A DNA stretch of 64,000 nucleotides, from positions 1,550,001-1,614,000 of the forward strand of contig NZ_CP025118.1 of NCBI RefSeq assembly GCF_002831665.1. Direction: 5' to 3'. The translations under genes were made by a program, and so were the position numbers. This DNA comes from Lacinutrix sp. Bg11-31. Lineage in GTDB: Bacteria > Bacteroidota > Bacteroidia > Flavobacteriales > Flavobacteriaceae. The notes under the pieces are model-generated. The model saw only the letters and a list, made by a program, of their open reading frames with translations. It did no database searches and was not told the DNA's origin. Shown here piece after piece: positions 18,997 through 28,026 of this stretch (position 1 is the stretch's first letter; each line of letters starts with the position of its first letter).

Positions 18997-19665
18997 ATGA
19001 AATTAAACAAATACATAGACCACACACTGTTAAAAGCGGTATCAACAAAAAGCGATATTATTAAACTTTGTAATGAAGCAATAACGCATAACTTCTTTTC
19101 AGTATGCGTAAATTCTTGTTATGTTTCTTTAGCAAAAGAAGAATTAAAAGAGTTTGAAATTAAAGTATGTAGTGTTATTGGTTTTCCTTTAGGTGCAATG
19201 AGTACAAATGCAAAAGTACAGGAGACTAAACAAGCGCTATTAGATGGAGCAGACGAAATTGATATGGTTATAAATATTGGCTTTATTAAAAGTAAAGATT
19301 TTGATGCTGTTTGGAAAGATATTGAAGCCGTTAAAAAAGAAATGCCAAACAATACACTTAAAGTTATTCTAGAAACATGCTATTTAGAAGACCTGGAGAT
19401 TATTAAAGCGAGTGAGCTTGCAATAAATTCTGGTGCAGATTTTATTAAAACATCAACTGGGTTTGGAACAGGAGGCGCAACACTTGAAACTATAAAACTA
19501 ATAAAAAGTGTTATTGGTGATTGTGGTACTAAAATAAAAGCTTCAGGTGGCATTAGAGACACTAAAACAGCTTTAGAATACATAAACCTTGGTGTAGATA
19601 GAATAGGGACTTCTAATGGGATTGCTATTGTAACAGGAGGTCCTTCCGAAGAAAAAAACTATTAA
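18997..19665 (+). CDS. deoC: Deoxyribose-phosphate aldolase
   Basis: DeoC cleaves 2-deoxyribose 5-phosphate to acetaldehyde and glyceraldehyde 3-phosphate. In 222 residues it shows the TIM-barrel signatures: the Schiff-base Lys at 151 in FIKTSTGFGTGGA, the second Lys at 181 in KASGGIRD, the Asp at 89 in DEIDMVINIG, and the front motif YIDHTLLK. Length and start are normal. deoD lies 50 bp downstream, so the pair forms a deoxynucleoside salvage unit. Confidence 0.97.
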   Translation: MKLNKYIDHTLLKAVSTKSDIIKLCNEAITHNFFSVCVNSCYVSLAKEELKEFEIKVCSVIGFPLGAMSTNAKVQETKQALLDGADEIDMVINIGFIKSKDFDAVWKDIEAVKKEMPNNTLKVILETCYLEDLEIIKASELAINSGADFIKTSTGFGTGGATLETIKLIKSVIGDCGTKIKASGGIRDTKTALEYINLGVDRIGTSNGIAIVTGGPSEEKNY

Positions 19666-19715
19666 CAACAAGGGTTTAAAAACTTTAAATACTTTCACCC
19701 TTTAAACTTAACAAA

Positions 19716-20414
19716 ATGAGCATACATATTGGAGCCAAAAAAGGCGATATCGCAGAAACTATATTATTACCTGGAGACCCTTTAAGAGCAAAATGGATTG
19801 CAGAAACTTTTTTTGAAAACCCAGTATGCTTTAACGAAATTAGAGGCATGCTTGGTTACACAGGAACATACCAAGGCAAACGTGTATCTGTAATGGGAAC
19901 AGGAATGGGAGTGCCTAGTATTTCTATTTATGCACATGAATTAATTACGCAGTTTGGTGTTAAAAACCTTATTCGTGTTGGTAGCGCAGGTTCTTACCAA
20001 GAGCATATAAAAATTAGAGATGTCGTTTTTGCAATGGCAGCCTCTTCTAACTCTGGAGTAAACGAACTACGTTTTGGTGGTGCAGACTATGCTCCTACTG
20101 CAAATTTTGAGCTATTTCAAAAAGCTACAGAGGCTGCAAAAGCTAAAAATATTCCTATAAAAGCTGGAAACGTATTTACTAGTGATGAGTTTTATGCCGA
20201 TGATTTCGAATCTTACAAAAAATGGAGTAAATTTGGAGTGCTTTGTGTAGAAATGGAAACTGCTGGGTTATATACAGTCGCTGCAAAGCATAATGTAAAT
20301 GCGCTGACAATACTTACTATTTCAGATTCTTTAGTTACAGGTGAAAAAACAACTAGTAAAGAAAGAGAAACTACTTTTAAGGATATGATAGAAATTGCAT
20401 TAGAACTGGCTTAA
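19716..20414 (+). CDS. deoD: Purine-nucleoside phosphorylase
   Basis: DeoD splits purine (deoxy)nucleosides with phosphate to the free base and (deoxy)ribose 1-phosphate, feeding deoC after phosphopentomutase. The 232-residue hexameric-type protein has the phosphate-binding [32 protein letters not shown] and RVGSAGSYQ, the sugar-binding VEMETAGLY, and the catalytic Asp in [10 protein letters not shown]. The start agrees with [13 protein letters not shown] of the family. Confidence 0.96.
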   Translation: MSIHIGAKKGDIAETILLPGDPLRAKWIAETFFENPVCFNEIRGMLGYTGTYQGKRVSVMGTGMGVPSISIYAHELITQFGVKNLIRVGSAGSYQEHIKIRDVVFAMAASSNSGVNELRFGGADYAPTANFELFQKATEAAKAKNIPIKAGNVFTSDEFYADDFESYKKWSKFGVLCVEMETAGLYTVAAKHNVNALTILTISDSLVTGEKTTSKERETTFKDMIEIALELA

Positions 20415-20425
20415 ATTTATTTTTT

Positions 20426-20944
20426 ATGAAAAAACTACTTCTATTTTGCCTTCTTATTACTGCTTTTTCTTGTGTTAAAGCTCAAAATGAAACTAAAGTA
20501 AATAAAGTAACAACCACTTACTATCTTATTCGTCATGCTGAAAAAGACAAAAGTGATTCAAGTAATCAAAACCCTAAATTGATAGAAAAAGGACAAAAAA
20601 GAGCAGAAAAATGGTCAAATCATTTCAAAAACATCAATTTAGATGCTGTTTATAGCACAAATTACAATCGAACAATCGAGACTGCTTTACCTACTGCAAC
20701 GAATAAAGGTTTGGAAATAACACCTTACGATCCTAAAACTCTAGACCTTAAAATATTCTTAGAGCAAACAAAAAACCAAACCGTATTAATTGTAGGACAT
20801 AGTAATACTACGCCTAATTTTGTAAATAAAATTATAGACGAGGAAAAACACGAATCTATTAATGAAACCATTAACAGTAAACTTTTTATCGTCACTATTA
20901 ACAATAAAAATGTAACCACTTCTAAAGTAATTGATATTGATTAA
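20426..20944 (+). CDS. Exported histidine-phosphatase-family protein
   Basis: The branch-1 histidine phosphatase motif is YYLIRHAEKDK, with the nucleophile His in IRHAE. The second His lies in LIVGHSNTTPNFV. An N-terminal signal ends at FSC or KAQ, so it may be a lipoprotein or a processed periplasmic protein. At 172 residues it is a short, SixA-like member; the substrate is unknown. It begins 11 bp after deoD and overlaps the GNAT gene by 14 bp. Confidence 0.82.
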   Translation: MKKLLLFCLLITAFSCVKAQNETKVNKVTTTYYLIRHAEKDKSDSSNQNPKLIEKGQKRAEKWSNHFKNINLDAVYSTNYNRTIETALPTATNKGLEITPYDPKTLDLKIFLEQTKNQTVLIVGHSNTTPNFVNKIIDEEKHESINETINSKLFIVTINNKNVTTSKVIDID

Positions 20945-21470
20945 CATTAGTGATAACGTACAACTAGAACTTATTACTGTAGATTCTCATTCCAGACTAG
21001 TTAAACTAATACAGCGTATTTATCCTCCTGCTTACAAGCATTTATGGAAAAATGAAGACTGTTCTTTCTATATCAATACCTTTTATAATTTAGAACAACT
21101 ACAAACAGAACTACTAGAAAAAGCCACCGAATATTATTTTGTAATTTACGAAAACGAACCTGTTGGTATATGCAAAATTCAGTTTAACAAACCTCTAAAA
21201 ACTATAGAAACAGGTACTTATATTCATAGAATATACTTGGGAAGTGAAGCACAAGGAAAAGGTATAGCAAAAACTATTTTTAATTGGATTGAAATTAGAG
21301 CTAAAGAAAATAACAATAATTTATTATGGTTAAAAGCAATGGATACTCAAGAACAGGCCATAAAATTCTATATTAAACAAGGCTTCAAAATAAATGGTAA
21401 AACAAGTTTAGACTTCAATTTATTACACGAACCATTAAGAGGAATGTTAATAATGACTAAGGAAATCTAA
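20931..21470 (+). CDS. GNAT-family N-acetyltransferase
   Basis: The 179-residue protein shows the GNAT acetyl-CoA pattern: IHRIYLGSEAQGKGIAKTIFNWIE, where Q-G-K-G-I-A is motif A, then NNLLWLKAMDTQEQAIKFYIKQGFKING as motif B. The acceptor is not predictable. No ATG is present at the front, so TTG at 20931 or 20937 is the start, overlapping the upstream stop as in a coupled operon. Confidence 0.85.
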   Translation: MILINISDNVQLELITVDSHSRLVKLIQRIYPPAYKHLWKNEDCSFYINTFYNLEQLQTELLEKATEYYFVIYENEPVGICKIQFNKPLKTIETGTYIHRIYLGSEAQGKGIAKTIFNWIEIRAKENNNNLLWLKAMDTQEQAIKFYIKQGFKINGKTSLDFNLLHEPLRGMLIMTKEI

Positions 21471-21498
21471 TATTCTTTTTAAAACAGTTAAAAATGTT

Positions 21499-21506
21499 TA
21501 GTTTTG
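21499..21506 (+). promoter_or_regulatory. Possible smpB -7 box
   Basis: TAGTTTTG matches the Bacteroidota -7 element TAnnTTTG and ends 7 bp before the smpB ATG, which would give an almost leaderless mRNA. No TTG lies at the expected -33 spacing, so this is weak. Confidence 0.25.
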
Positions 21507-21513
21507 TCCCATA

Positions 21514-21975
21514 ATGCAGAAAACCGTAAACATACTTAATAAAAAGGCAAAATTTCAATACGAGATATTAGACAGATACTCTGCTGGTATCGTTTTATCT
21601 GGAACAGAGATTAAATCTATTCGCGATAGTAAGGCCTCTATTGCCGAAAGTTTTTGTGAATTTAATACCAAAAACGAATTGTTTGTTATAAACATGACTA
21701 TACAAGAATATGTTTATGGCAACTACTACAATCACGCACCAAAAGCAGAACGTAAGCTTTTATTAAACAAGAAAGAATTAAAAAAACTTGAAAAAGAAGT
21801 TACAAATTCTGGTTTAACTATTATTCCTTTACGCTTGTTTATAAATGAAAAAGGCTATGCAAAACTTGATATTGCACTAGCAAAAGGTAAAAAACTTTAC
21901 GATAAGCGTGAAACTATTAAGGATCGTGATAATAAACGTGATTTGGCTCGTATAAAAAAGGATCATAATAATTAA
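21514..21975 (+). CDS. smpB: SsrA-binding protein SmpB
   Basis: SmpB binds tmRNA and directs it to stalled ribosomes for trans-translation. The 153-residue protein has the diagnostic N-terminal [31 protein letters not shown] and the C-terminal [16 protein letters not shown] before a basic tail. The tmRNA gene itself is not in the window. A gap of 43 bp separates it from the GNAT gene. Confidence 0.97.
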   Translation: MQKTVNILNKKAKFQYEILDRYSAGIVLSGTEIKSIRDSKASIAESFCEFNTKNELFVINMTIQEYVYGNYYNHAPKAERKLLLNKKELKKLEKEVTNSGLTIIPLRLFINEKGYAKLDIALAKGKKLYDKRETIKDRDNKRDLARIKKDHNN

Positions 21976-21986
21976 ACTCAACGTAT

Positions 21987-23615
21987 ATGATAAGGACTTT
22001 TAATAAAACAAGCATAGTATTTGTTTTCGCCTTATTGTTAGCAACATTAACAAGTTGGGCGCAAACCAATAAAGAATTTGCCCGTTTTTACTTTAAATTA
22101 AGTTCAGAATTAGAATTCTCATCACCAAAAGCGGTATTAGAGTATTCTGAATTACTTAATTTAAACGAAAACTATCTATTTGAAATTAATAACGCATACT
22201 CCTTTACGAAAACTCAAATTGAAGAATTATCTAAACAATCTAAAACCGGTTTTACTTTAAAAAACACTTTTATAATTGAAGGTTTTTTTACAGAAACTGA
22301 AAAAAGTTCTTTTTTAGACATCTTAAAAAAAACAGACAATTTACTTTACGCTTATAGCGCGAAAACAACACCTATTACTCCACCTCACGATATTGCTCCA
22401 ACAACAAACGACTTAGAAGCCAACCAAGGTTACATAGAATCTAATCCTGGTCTTGATATTAGGTATGCTTGGAATAATGGCATATCTGGTAGTAATATTA
22501 GAATAAGAGCAGTTGAATATGGTGTAAATTTAGAGCACGAAGAGTTAGACCATCAAAATGTATCTATAACAGCAGGTGCAACTATTAATCCTGGTGCATC
22601 TACGGCCTATACAGAACATGGAACTAGTGTTTCAGGCATAGTAATTGGAGACAAAGGAACCTATGGCATAAGTGGTTTAGCTTACAATGCCTTAGAATAC
22701 ATTTTATATCCAGAATGGACTGTAGAATACAATTACAATCGCGTTACAGCAACATCTAATGCTATTGCAAATTCTACAGCTGGTGATATTGTTATTTTTG
22801 AAATGCAAACTGGAGGACAAAATGGAGAATATGTTCCTGCAGAATTCAGCCAAGCCATTTGGGATTTAACAAAAGCAGCTACAGATGCGGGAATTATTAT
22901 TGTAGCAGCAGCAGGTAATGGAAACGAAAACCTAGACGATTCTTTTTACGATGCCTATAACGCAAGAGGTGATAGTGGTGCTATTATAGTTGGTGCAGGA
23001 TCATCAAACATAGGCCATCACAAAATGAGTTTTTCTACATACGGTTCTCGTGTAGATTTGCATAGTTGGGGACAAAATGTACATACTATAGGAGAATCTT
23101 GCTTTGGCACAACGGTTTATGGCAACGATTTTAACCAGACTTATAATTCTTGTTTTGGTGGAACCAGTTCTGCAACTGCAACTATGGGAGGATTTACTGC
23201 CATTTTACAATCTTATTATTTAGAGCAAACAGGAAACTATATGTCACCTGCCATAATGCGTTCTTTAATGGTTAATACAGGAATACCACAAGGATCTGGA
23301 GGTAATATTGGTCCTTTTCCTAATATGCAAGCAGCTATGTTAGCCTTAGATAATACACTAAGTGTAAACACTAAAAGCCAATCACCTTTTGTAATGTATC
23401 CAAACCCTAGCAATAGCGTTTTAAATATTAACTTAAATAATTATAATAACGCAGCAAGTTTAGAGATTCGTAATTTATTAGGACAACAAGTACTTACTAC
23501 TAATTTAACTAAAAGTAAAAACAGTCTTTCTGTAAATAATCTATCTAAAGGATTATACCTTGTTACAGTAAAGACTAAAAATACTACGACTACCAAAAAA
23601 CTGATAATTAACTAA
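21987..23615 (+). CDS. Secreted S8-family (subtilase) peptidase with T9SS sorting domain
   Basis: Signal peptide (ends SWAQ), a propeptide to about residue 150, a subtilase domain (about 155-455) and a C-terminal type A T9SS domain (PFVMYPNPSNSVLNINL through KKLIIN). The catalytic His is H211 (EHGTSVSG), the oxyanion Asn is N311 (AAAGNGNEN) and the Ser is S394 (GGTSSATATMGG). The position normally held by Asp is Glu: IRAVEYGVNLEHEEL, E177. Subtilases with Glu there are known, so activity is possible but untested. The protein is likely released or anchored at the cell surface. Confidence 0.85.
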   Translation: MIRTFNKTSIVFVFALLLATLTSWAQTNKEFARFYFKLSSELEFSSPKAVLEYSELLNLNENYLFEINNAYSFTKTQIEELSKQSKTGFTLKNTFIIEGFFTETEKSSFLDILKKTDNLLYAYSAKTTPITPPHDIAPTTNDLEANQGYIESNPGLDIRYAWNNGISGSNIRIRAVEYGVNLEHEELDHQNVSITAGATINPGASTAYTEHGTSVSGIVIGDKGTYGISGLAYNALEYILYPEWTVEYNYNRVTATSNAIANSTAGDIVIFEMQTGGQNGEYVPAEFSQAIWDLTKAATDAGIIIVAAAGNGNENLDDSFYDAYNARGDSGAIIVGAGSSNIGHHKMSFSTYGSRVDLHSWGQNVHTIGESCFGTTVYGNDFNQTYNSCFGGTSSATATMGGFTAILQSYYLEQTGNYMSPAIMRSLMVNTGIPQGSGGNIGPFPNMQAAMLALDNTLSVNTKSQSPFVMYPNPSNSVLNINLNNYNNAASLEIRNLLGQQVLTTNLTKSKNSLSVNNLSKGLYLVTVKTKNTTTTKKLIIN

Positions 23616-23726
23616 AATTGCGTTAAAACTAAAACCTTAATTGTTTATTTTATTTAAGTTTGGTTAATCTACAGGCAACCATTTTACAAAAAATTGCGTC
23701 TATAGTATAAACACCAACCACTAAAT

Positions 23727-26195
23727 ATGAATAAATACCAACTACTCTGCCTTTCATTTTTTGTTTTAAACTTTTCATTTGCGCAAATTACTGGAAACGT
23801 AACGGCTAATACAAACGAAGCACTTCCGTTTGTTAATGTTTATTTAAACGATACCTATACAGGAACAACCACAAACGAAGAAGGCAATTACACCTTAGAC
23901 ATTTCTAAAGCAGGAGACTACACTATTGTTTTTCAATATTTAGGCTTTAAAACATTGAAAAAGGAAGTTTCTATTACGTCTTTTCCTTACGCATTAGACG
24001 CGAAACTTGTTGAAGAAAACATTACTTTAAATGAAGTAGTTATTAATTCAGAAGAGAATCCTGCCAACCAAATCATTAAAAATACAATTGCAAAACGAAA
24101 AGGCGTTTTAGAAAAATTAAGCGAATACAAAGCTAACTTCTATTCTCGCGGACTTATTAAGATAAAAAATGCACCAGAAAAAATATTTGGTCAAGATGTT
24201 GACGAAATGTTAGATGTTGAATTAGACTCTACAAGAAGTGGTATTATTTATCTATCTGAAACTATTTCAGAAATTGAATATAAAAAATCAAGACGTTTAA
24301 AAGAGAAAATTTTAGCATCTAAAGTGAGTGGAGATTCTAATGGATTTAGTTTTAACACTGCTTCAGATGTAGATTACAACTTTTATGATAACACAATAGA
24401 ACTTGAAAACAATGTAGTCTCTCCAATTGCAGATTACGCTTTTAGTTATTATAAATACAAGCTTGAAGGTACTTTTTATGATGACAATAATAACCTCATC
24501 AATAAAATACTAATCACACCAAAACGCGATAACGATGCCGCTTTTTCAGGCTACATATACATTGTAGAAGACCAATGGGTAATTTATGCAGCAGATGTTA
24601 GTATTTCTGGAAAAAGATCAGGAATACCACCAATAGATGTATTTAAAATAAAACAAACCTTTTCCTTTTCGGAAACCGATTCTGTTTGGGCTTTAATTTC
24701 GCAAACGCTAGATTTTAAATATGGACTTTTTGGCTTTAATGGAGAAGGCAGATACACTTCTGTTTATAGCGATTACAATTTTACACCAGAATTTAGTGAT
24801 AAGAATTTTACAAGAGAAGTTTTGTCTTTCGAAGAAAACTCTAATAAAAAAGACTCACTTTTTTGGGATACAAAACGTCCTGTACCTTTAACTGTTGAAG
24901 AATCTACAGATTATGTTAGAAAAGACAGTATTCAATTGGTTAAAGAATCTAAACCATATTTAGATTCTATAGACACAAAACACAACACCTTTAAACTAGG
25001 AGATGTTTTAGGTGGTTACAGCTACCAAAACTCTCATAAAAATTATCGTTTTAGCATAGATTCTCCTATCGAGAAGATATCCTTTAACACTGTACAAGGT
25101 TGGAATGGAACTGTTGGCATGCGCTACACCAAAAATTACGACGAGTACAAACGCTACTTCAGTATTGCAGGAGATATTAACTATGGAGAAGCAGACGATC
25201 GCTTACGCGGAACAGCTAATGCGCGCTATAAATTCAACAATATTAACAACCGTTTTATTTCTCTTTCTGGAGGTGTAAAAACAGAGCAGTTTAATAGTTC
25301 TAATCCTATTTCTAAAACAGAAAACTTAGTAAGCACACTCATTTTTGAAGATAACTACATGAAACTTTACGACAGAAGTTTTGTGCAAGGACAGTATTAC
25401 CAAGAAATTATTAACGGTGTTAGATTAAATTCTACATTAGGCTTCGAACGTAGAAAGGCCTTATTTAATAATTCGGACTATGTATTGGTTAACGAAGTTA
25501 GAGACGCTTACACTAGTAACAATCCTTTAGACGAAACCAATTTCACCTCAAAACCATTTAACACACACAACATTGCAAAGCTTAATGTAAATACGACTAT
25601 TAATTTTGCTCAAGATTATTTAAGTTATCCAGATGGCAAATACAATATTCCAAACAGTAAGTACCCAATACTTTCTTTAGGTTACGAAAAAGGCTTTGCT
25701 GCTACAGATTCTAATTATAATTTCGACCAGTTTAAAGCCAGACTAAGACAACGTATAGATCTTGGAAATAAAGGTGAATTTGAATACAATGCACAAGGAG
25801 GTCTTTTTTCAAATGCAGATACTATTGCTTTTATGGATTACCACCACTTTAATGGCAACCAAACCAATGTAAAACTAGATGGCTCTTATTTAGACTCGTT
25901 TAAAAACCTACCTTACTATGGTTTAAGTACAAACAATAGCTATGCAGAATTACATACCGAATATCGTTTTAATGGTTACATTTTAAACAAGATTCCGCTA
26001 ATAAACAAACTAAACTTTAATCTTATTTTAGGTGCTAAAGCAGCATTTACTCATGAAAACAAACCGTATTCGGAATACTCTATTGGTGTAGATAATATTG
26101 GATTTGGTAAATTTAGATTCTTACGTGTAGATTATGTGCGTTCATACCAAAGTGGTTTTGTTAACGATGCTGTTATGTTTGGGATTAGTTTTTAA
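23727..26195 (+). CDS. DUF5686 protein with carboxypeptidase-like regulatory domain
   Basis: The 822-residue envelope protein begins with a signal peptide (FVLNFSFAQ) and a CarboxypepD_reg-like domain (ITGNVTANTNEALPFVNVYLN...GTTTNEEGNYTL), followed by the DUF5686 body (NPANQIIKNTIAKRK) and a long C-terminal region of alternating strands ending GFVNDAVMFGISF, consistent with an outer-membrane barrel. The family is widespread in Bacteroidota with no assigned biochemical role. Confidence 0.8.
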   Translation: MNKYQLLCLSFFVLNFSFAQITGNVTANTNEALPFVNVYLNDTYTGTTTNEEGNYTLDISKAGDYTIVFQYLGFKTLKKEVSITSFPYALDAKLVEENITLNEVVINSEENPANQIIKNTIAKRKGVLEKLSEYKANFYSRGLIKIKNAPEKIFGQDVDEMLDVELDSTRSGIIYLSETISEIEYKKSRRLKEKILASKVSGDSNGFSFNTASDVDYNFYDNTIELENNVVSPIADYAFSYYKYKLEGTFYDDNNNLINKILITPKRDNDAAFSGYIYIVEDQWVIYAADVSISGKRSGIPPIDVFKIKQTFSFSETDSVWALISQTLDFKYGLFGFNGEGRYTSVYSDYNFTPEFSDKNFTREVLSFEENSNKKDSLFWDTKRPVPLTVEESTDYVRKDSIQLVKESKPYLDSIDTKHNTFKLGDVLGGYSYQNSHKNYRFSIDSPIEKISFNTVQGWNGTVGMRYTKNYDEYKRYFSIAGDINYGEADDRLRGTANARYKFNNINNRFISLSGGVKTEQFNSSNPISKTENLVSTLIFEDNYMKLYDRSFVQGQYYQEIINGVRLNSTLGFERRKALFNNSDYVLVNEVRDAYTSNNPLDETNFTSKPFNTHNIAKLNVNTTINFAQDYLSYPDGKYNIPNSKYPILSLGYEKGFAATDSNYNFDQFKARLRQRIDLGNKGEFEYNAQGGLFSNADTIAFMDYHHFNGNQTNVKLDGSYLDSFKNLPYYGLSTNNSYAELHTEYRFNGYILNKIPLINKLNFNLILGAKAAFTHENKPYSEYSIGVDNIGFGKFRFLRVDYVRSYQSGFVNDAVMFGISF

Positions 26196-26259
26196 CAAAT
26201 TCCAGCGTAAGCAGTAATTCTCTGTTATAAAAATTACAGATTTAATTATTAAAAAAAAT

Positions 26260-26379
26260 ATGTTGACTACATGTAGTACAAGCCAAAGATTAGTAACTGG
26301 CCAAAACCCACAATCTGCACACAGTGTTGGAAAAGCGAATTTAAATGAATTACAAAGACTAACCAAAACCACTAAATAA
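26260..26379 (+). CDS. Possible 39-residue small protein
   Basis: An ATG-initiated frame (LTTCSTSQRLVTG ... ELQRLTKTTK) ends in a TAA placed directly before the ATG of the ACT-domain gene. Placement right against the start codon would allow translational coupling, but the frame has no family resemblance, and it may be chance or the remains of a larger gene. Confidence 0.25.
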   Translation: MLTTCSTSQRLVTGQNPQSAHSVGKANLNELQRLTKTTK

Positions 26380-26772
26380 ATGAGCGGAGAAAAGAAATTA
26401 GACGTCCTTTTAAAGTCTATGAAACCAAAACATAATGTAGGAGAATTTGTGTTTTGTAAAACTGATAATTTGGAACAAATAAACCTTAATCAAATTGTTA
26501 TGTCTTTTAAAGAAGAAGAAAGCACTACCATTATTGCTAAAAAGGAGGTCGCAGACCAATTAAACTTAGACTATTCTTTTGTCGCTTCATGGATTACACT
26601 TACCGTACACTCCTCTTTAGAAGCAGTTGGTTTAACAGCAGCTTTCTCGAATGCATTATCCGATAACGGAATTAGTTGCAATGTTGTCGCTGCTTATTAT
26701 CACGATCATATTTTTGTAGATACAAAAGACACAGAAAAAGCAATGGAAGTTTTAAATGCATTTTCTAAATAA
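26380..26772 (+). CDS. ACT-domain protein
   Basis: This 130-residue protein matches the ACT_3/ACT_7-type tandem: LLKSMKPKHNVGEFVFCK at the front, and FVASWITLTVHSSLEAVGLTAAFSNALSDNGISCNVVAAYYHDHIFV, which resembles the regulatory ACT fold that binds amino acids. It has no catalytic domain, so it is a free-standing ligand sensor or of unknown enzymatic role. The SMR gene begins 23 bp downstream on the same strand. Confidence 0.8.
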   Translation: MSGEKKLDVLLKSMKPKHNVGEFVFCKTDNLEQINLNQIVMSFKEEESTTIIAKKEVADQLNLDYSFVASWITLTVHSSLEAVGLTAAFSNALSDNGISCNVVAAYYHDHIFVDTKDTEKAMEVLNAFSK

Positions 26773-26795
26773 AGAAATTAAGAAATTAAGAACCA

Positions 26796-27122
26796 ATGAA
26801 TTGGATACTATTAATAATAGCTGGCCTTTTTGAAGTTGCTTTTGCTGCTTGCCTTGGCAAAGCTAAAGAAGCTACAGGAAGTGAATCAACTTATTGGTAC
26901 ATTGGCTTTTTTGTTTGTGTAGCAATAAGCATGCTTCTTCTTTTAAAAGCAACACAACAATTACCCATTGGTACAGCGTACACGGTTTGGACAGGTATTG
27001 GTGCTGTAGGAACTGTTTTGGTTGGAATTTTTATTTTTAAGGAACCAGCTACATTATGGCGACTATTTTTTATTACTACTTTAATTATATCAATTGTAGG
27101 ACTAAAAGCAGTTTCGGAATAA
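26796..27122 (+). CDS. sugE: SMR-family exporter, SugE/Gdx-like
   Basis: The 108 residues form four transmembrane helices with the conserved Glu at position 13 (LLIIAGLFEVAFAACLGKAK), the LPIGTAYTVWTGIGAVGTVLVG loop and the final IIVGL-type helix (IISIVGLKAVSE). The A-x-x-C-L-G-K context and short size favour the SugE/Gdx (guanidinium exporter) branch over EmrE, but the distinction is from memory of motifs. SMR proteins work as dual-topology dimers in the inner membrane. No guanidine riboswitch is visible upstream. Confidence 0.8.
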   Translation: MNWILLIIAGLFEVAFAACLGKAKEATGSESTYWYIGFFVCVAISMLLLLKATQQLPIGTAYTVWTGIGAVGTVLVGIFIFKEPATLWRLFFITTLIISIVGLKAVSE

Positions 27123-27416
27123 ACAGACTAGAATAATTTAAAAAGCATATTGTTAATACCATAAAAAACACCCAATGCCATCTTTAGGTTACGAGTAATT
27201 TTTTAACACACTCCTATTTATGTGCTATTCGTATTACGATAAAACAGGAACCTTTTGTTTTGAAATTTATAAATTTATAAATTTAACTTAGTAAAAAAAT
27301 AATTTAACTTCGTTTACGAAAAATTTAATGCTTTAAAACGGAACCATATCTTGAACATTGTAGTCAATTTGACGCAACCAATTCGAAAAAAGAGCATCTT
27401 ATAAAAAAACTGAATT
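27123..27416. other. Non-coding region upstream of orphan lipoprotein
   Basis: This 294-bp AT-rich interval has no credible gene. It contains a tandem AAATTTAT tract (three near-copies, 27263-27286) and two GGAACC-type words. A clear promoter was not found. Confidence 0.5.
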
Positions 27417-27869
27417 ATGAAATATCAAATTTTGATTATCTCTATTTTATTTCTTGGACTCGTTTCTTGTAACTGTAATAATGAAGATTGTACAGACATA
27501 GTTTTAAACACGACAAGTCTTGAAATTGAATATGGTTGTACAAACACAAAACATCAAATGGATATAGAATTATCTGAAAATCATATGATTATTAGGAATC
27601 AACTTGATTTTTCTGAATTTGTATCAGGAAGTTGCCAACCTACTATTGATTTTTCTGTTTATGATTTGATAATTGGAAAAAAAGGACTTACGAATGGGAA
27701 TACTTCTATTGACTATGAATTGATTGAAAATTGTGAAACTAGAAACCAAAACCTAAACGTTACCTTCAATCAAAATGGAACAAATGTAGCACCAAATTTA
27801 ACATATCACGCTCTAATTCCAAAATTGAGAGATGAGCAAGAAATAAATGTTGAAATAGTAATTAATTAA
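27417..27869 (+). CDS. Orphan small lipoprotein
   Basis: A lipoprotein signal (SILFLGLVSCNC, Cys near residue 18) leads a 150-residue protein rich in Cys and Asn. It reads as a beta-sandwich of about 130 residues with paired Cys (TDIVLNTTSLEIEYGCTN ... ENCETRNQNL). No family is recognised. It sits alone between AT-rich non-coding DNA and a repeat-like block, which suggests an accessory gene acquired separately. Confidence 0.65.
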   Translation: MKYQILIISILFLGLVSCNCNNEDCTDIVLNTTSLEIEYGCTNTKHQMDIELSENHMIIRNQLDFSEFVSGSCQPTIDFSVYDLIIGKKGLTNGNTSIDYELIENCETRNQNLNVTFNQNGTNVAPNLTYHALIPKLRDEQEINVEIVIN

Positions 27870-27870
27870 A

Positions 27871-28005
27871 AACGTGCTAAACAAAGTGTATAAAAAAATG
27901 CTTAATTTAGTCTTAACAAAATGGGAAGTGCTTTTTTTCTAGCTTCTGATTTTCTCTTCGGAAAATCCTCGCACGCAAAAACGCACGTTCCATACACGAA
28001 TACGT
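27871..28005. repeat. Repeat-like intergenic block after orphan lipoprotein
   Basis: The block begins AACGTGCTAAACAAAGTGTA and ends around CGCACGTTCCATACACGAA; the outer words AACGTG/CACGTT and GTGTAT/ATACAC are mutually complementary. Inside is a hairpin (GATTTTC, TCTTCG loop, GAAAATC at 27948-27967). I recall similar blocks near hypothetical genes in other flavobacteria, but this was not searched. It may be a dispersed repeat or cassette-type border. Confidence 0.4.
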
Positions 28006-28026
28006 AAACGAACTCTTTCAAAATAA

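Noticed and set aside
19666..19715. Inverted repeat between deoC and deoD as terminator
   Set aside because: The pairing (AAGGGT/ACCCTT) is too short and lacks a T-run.
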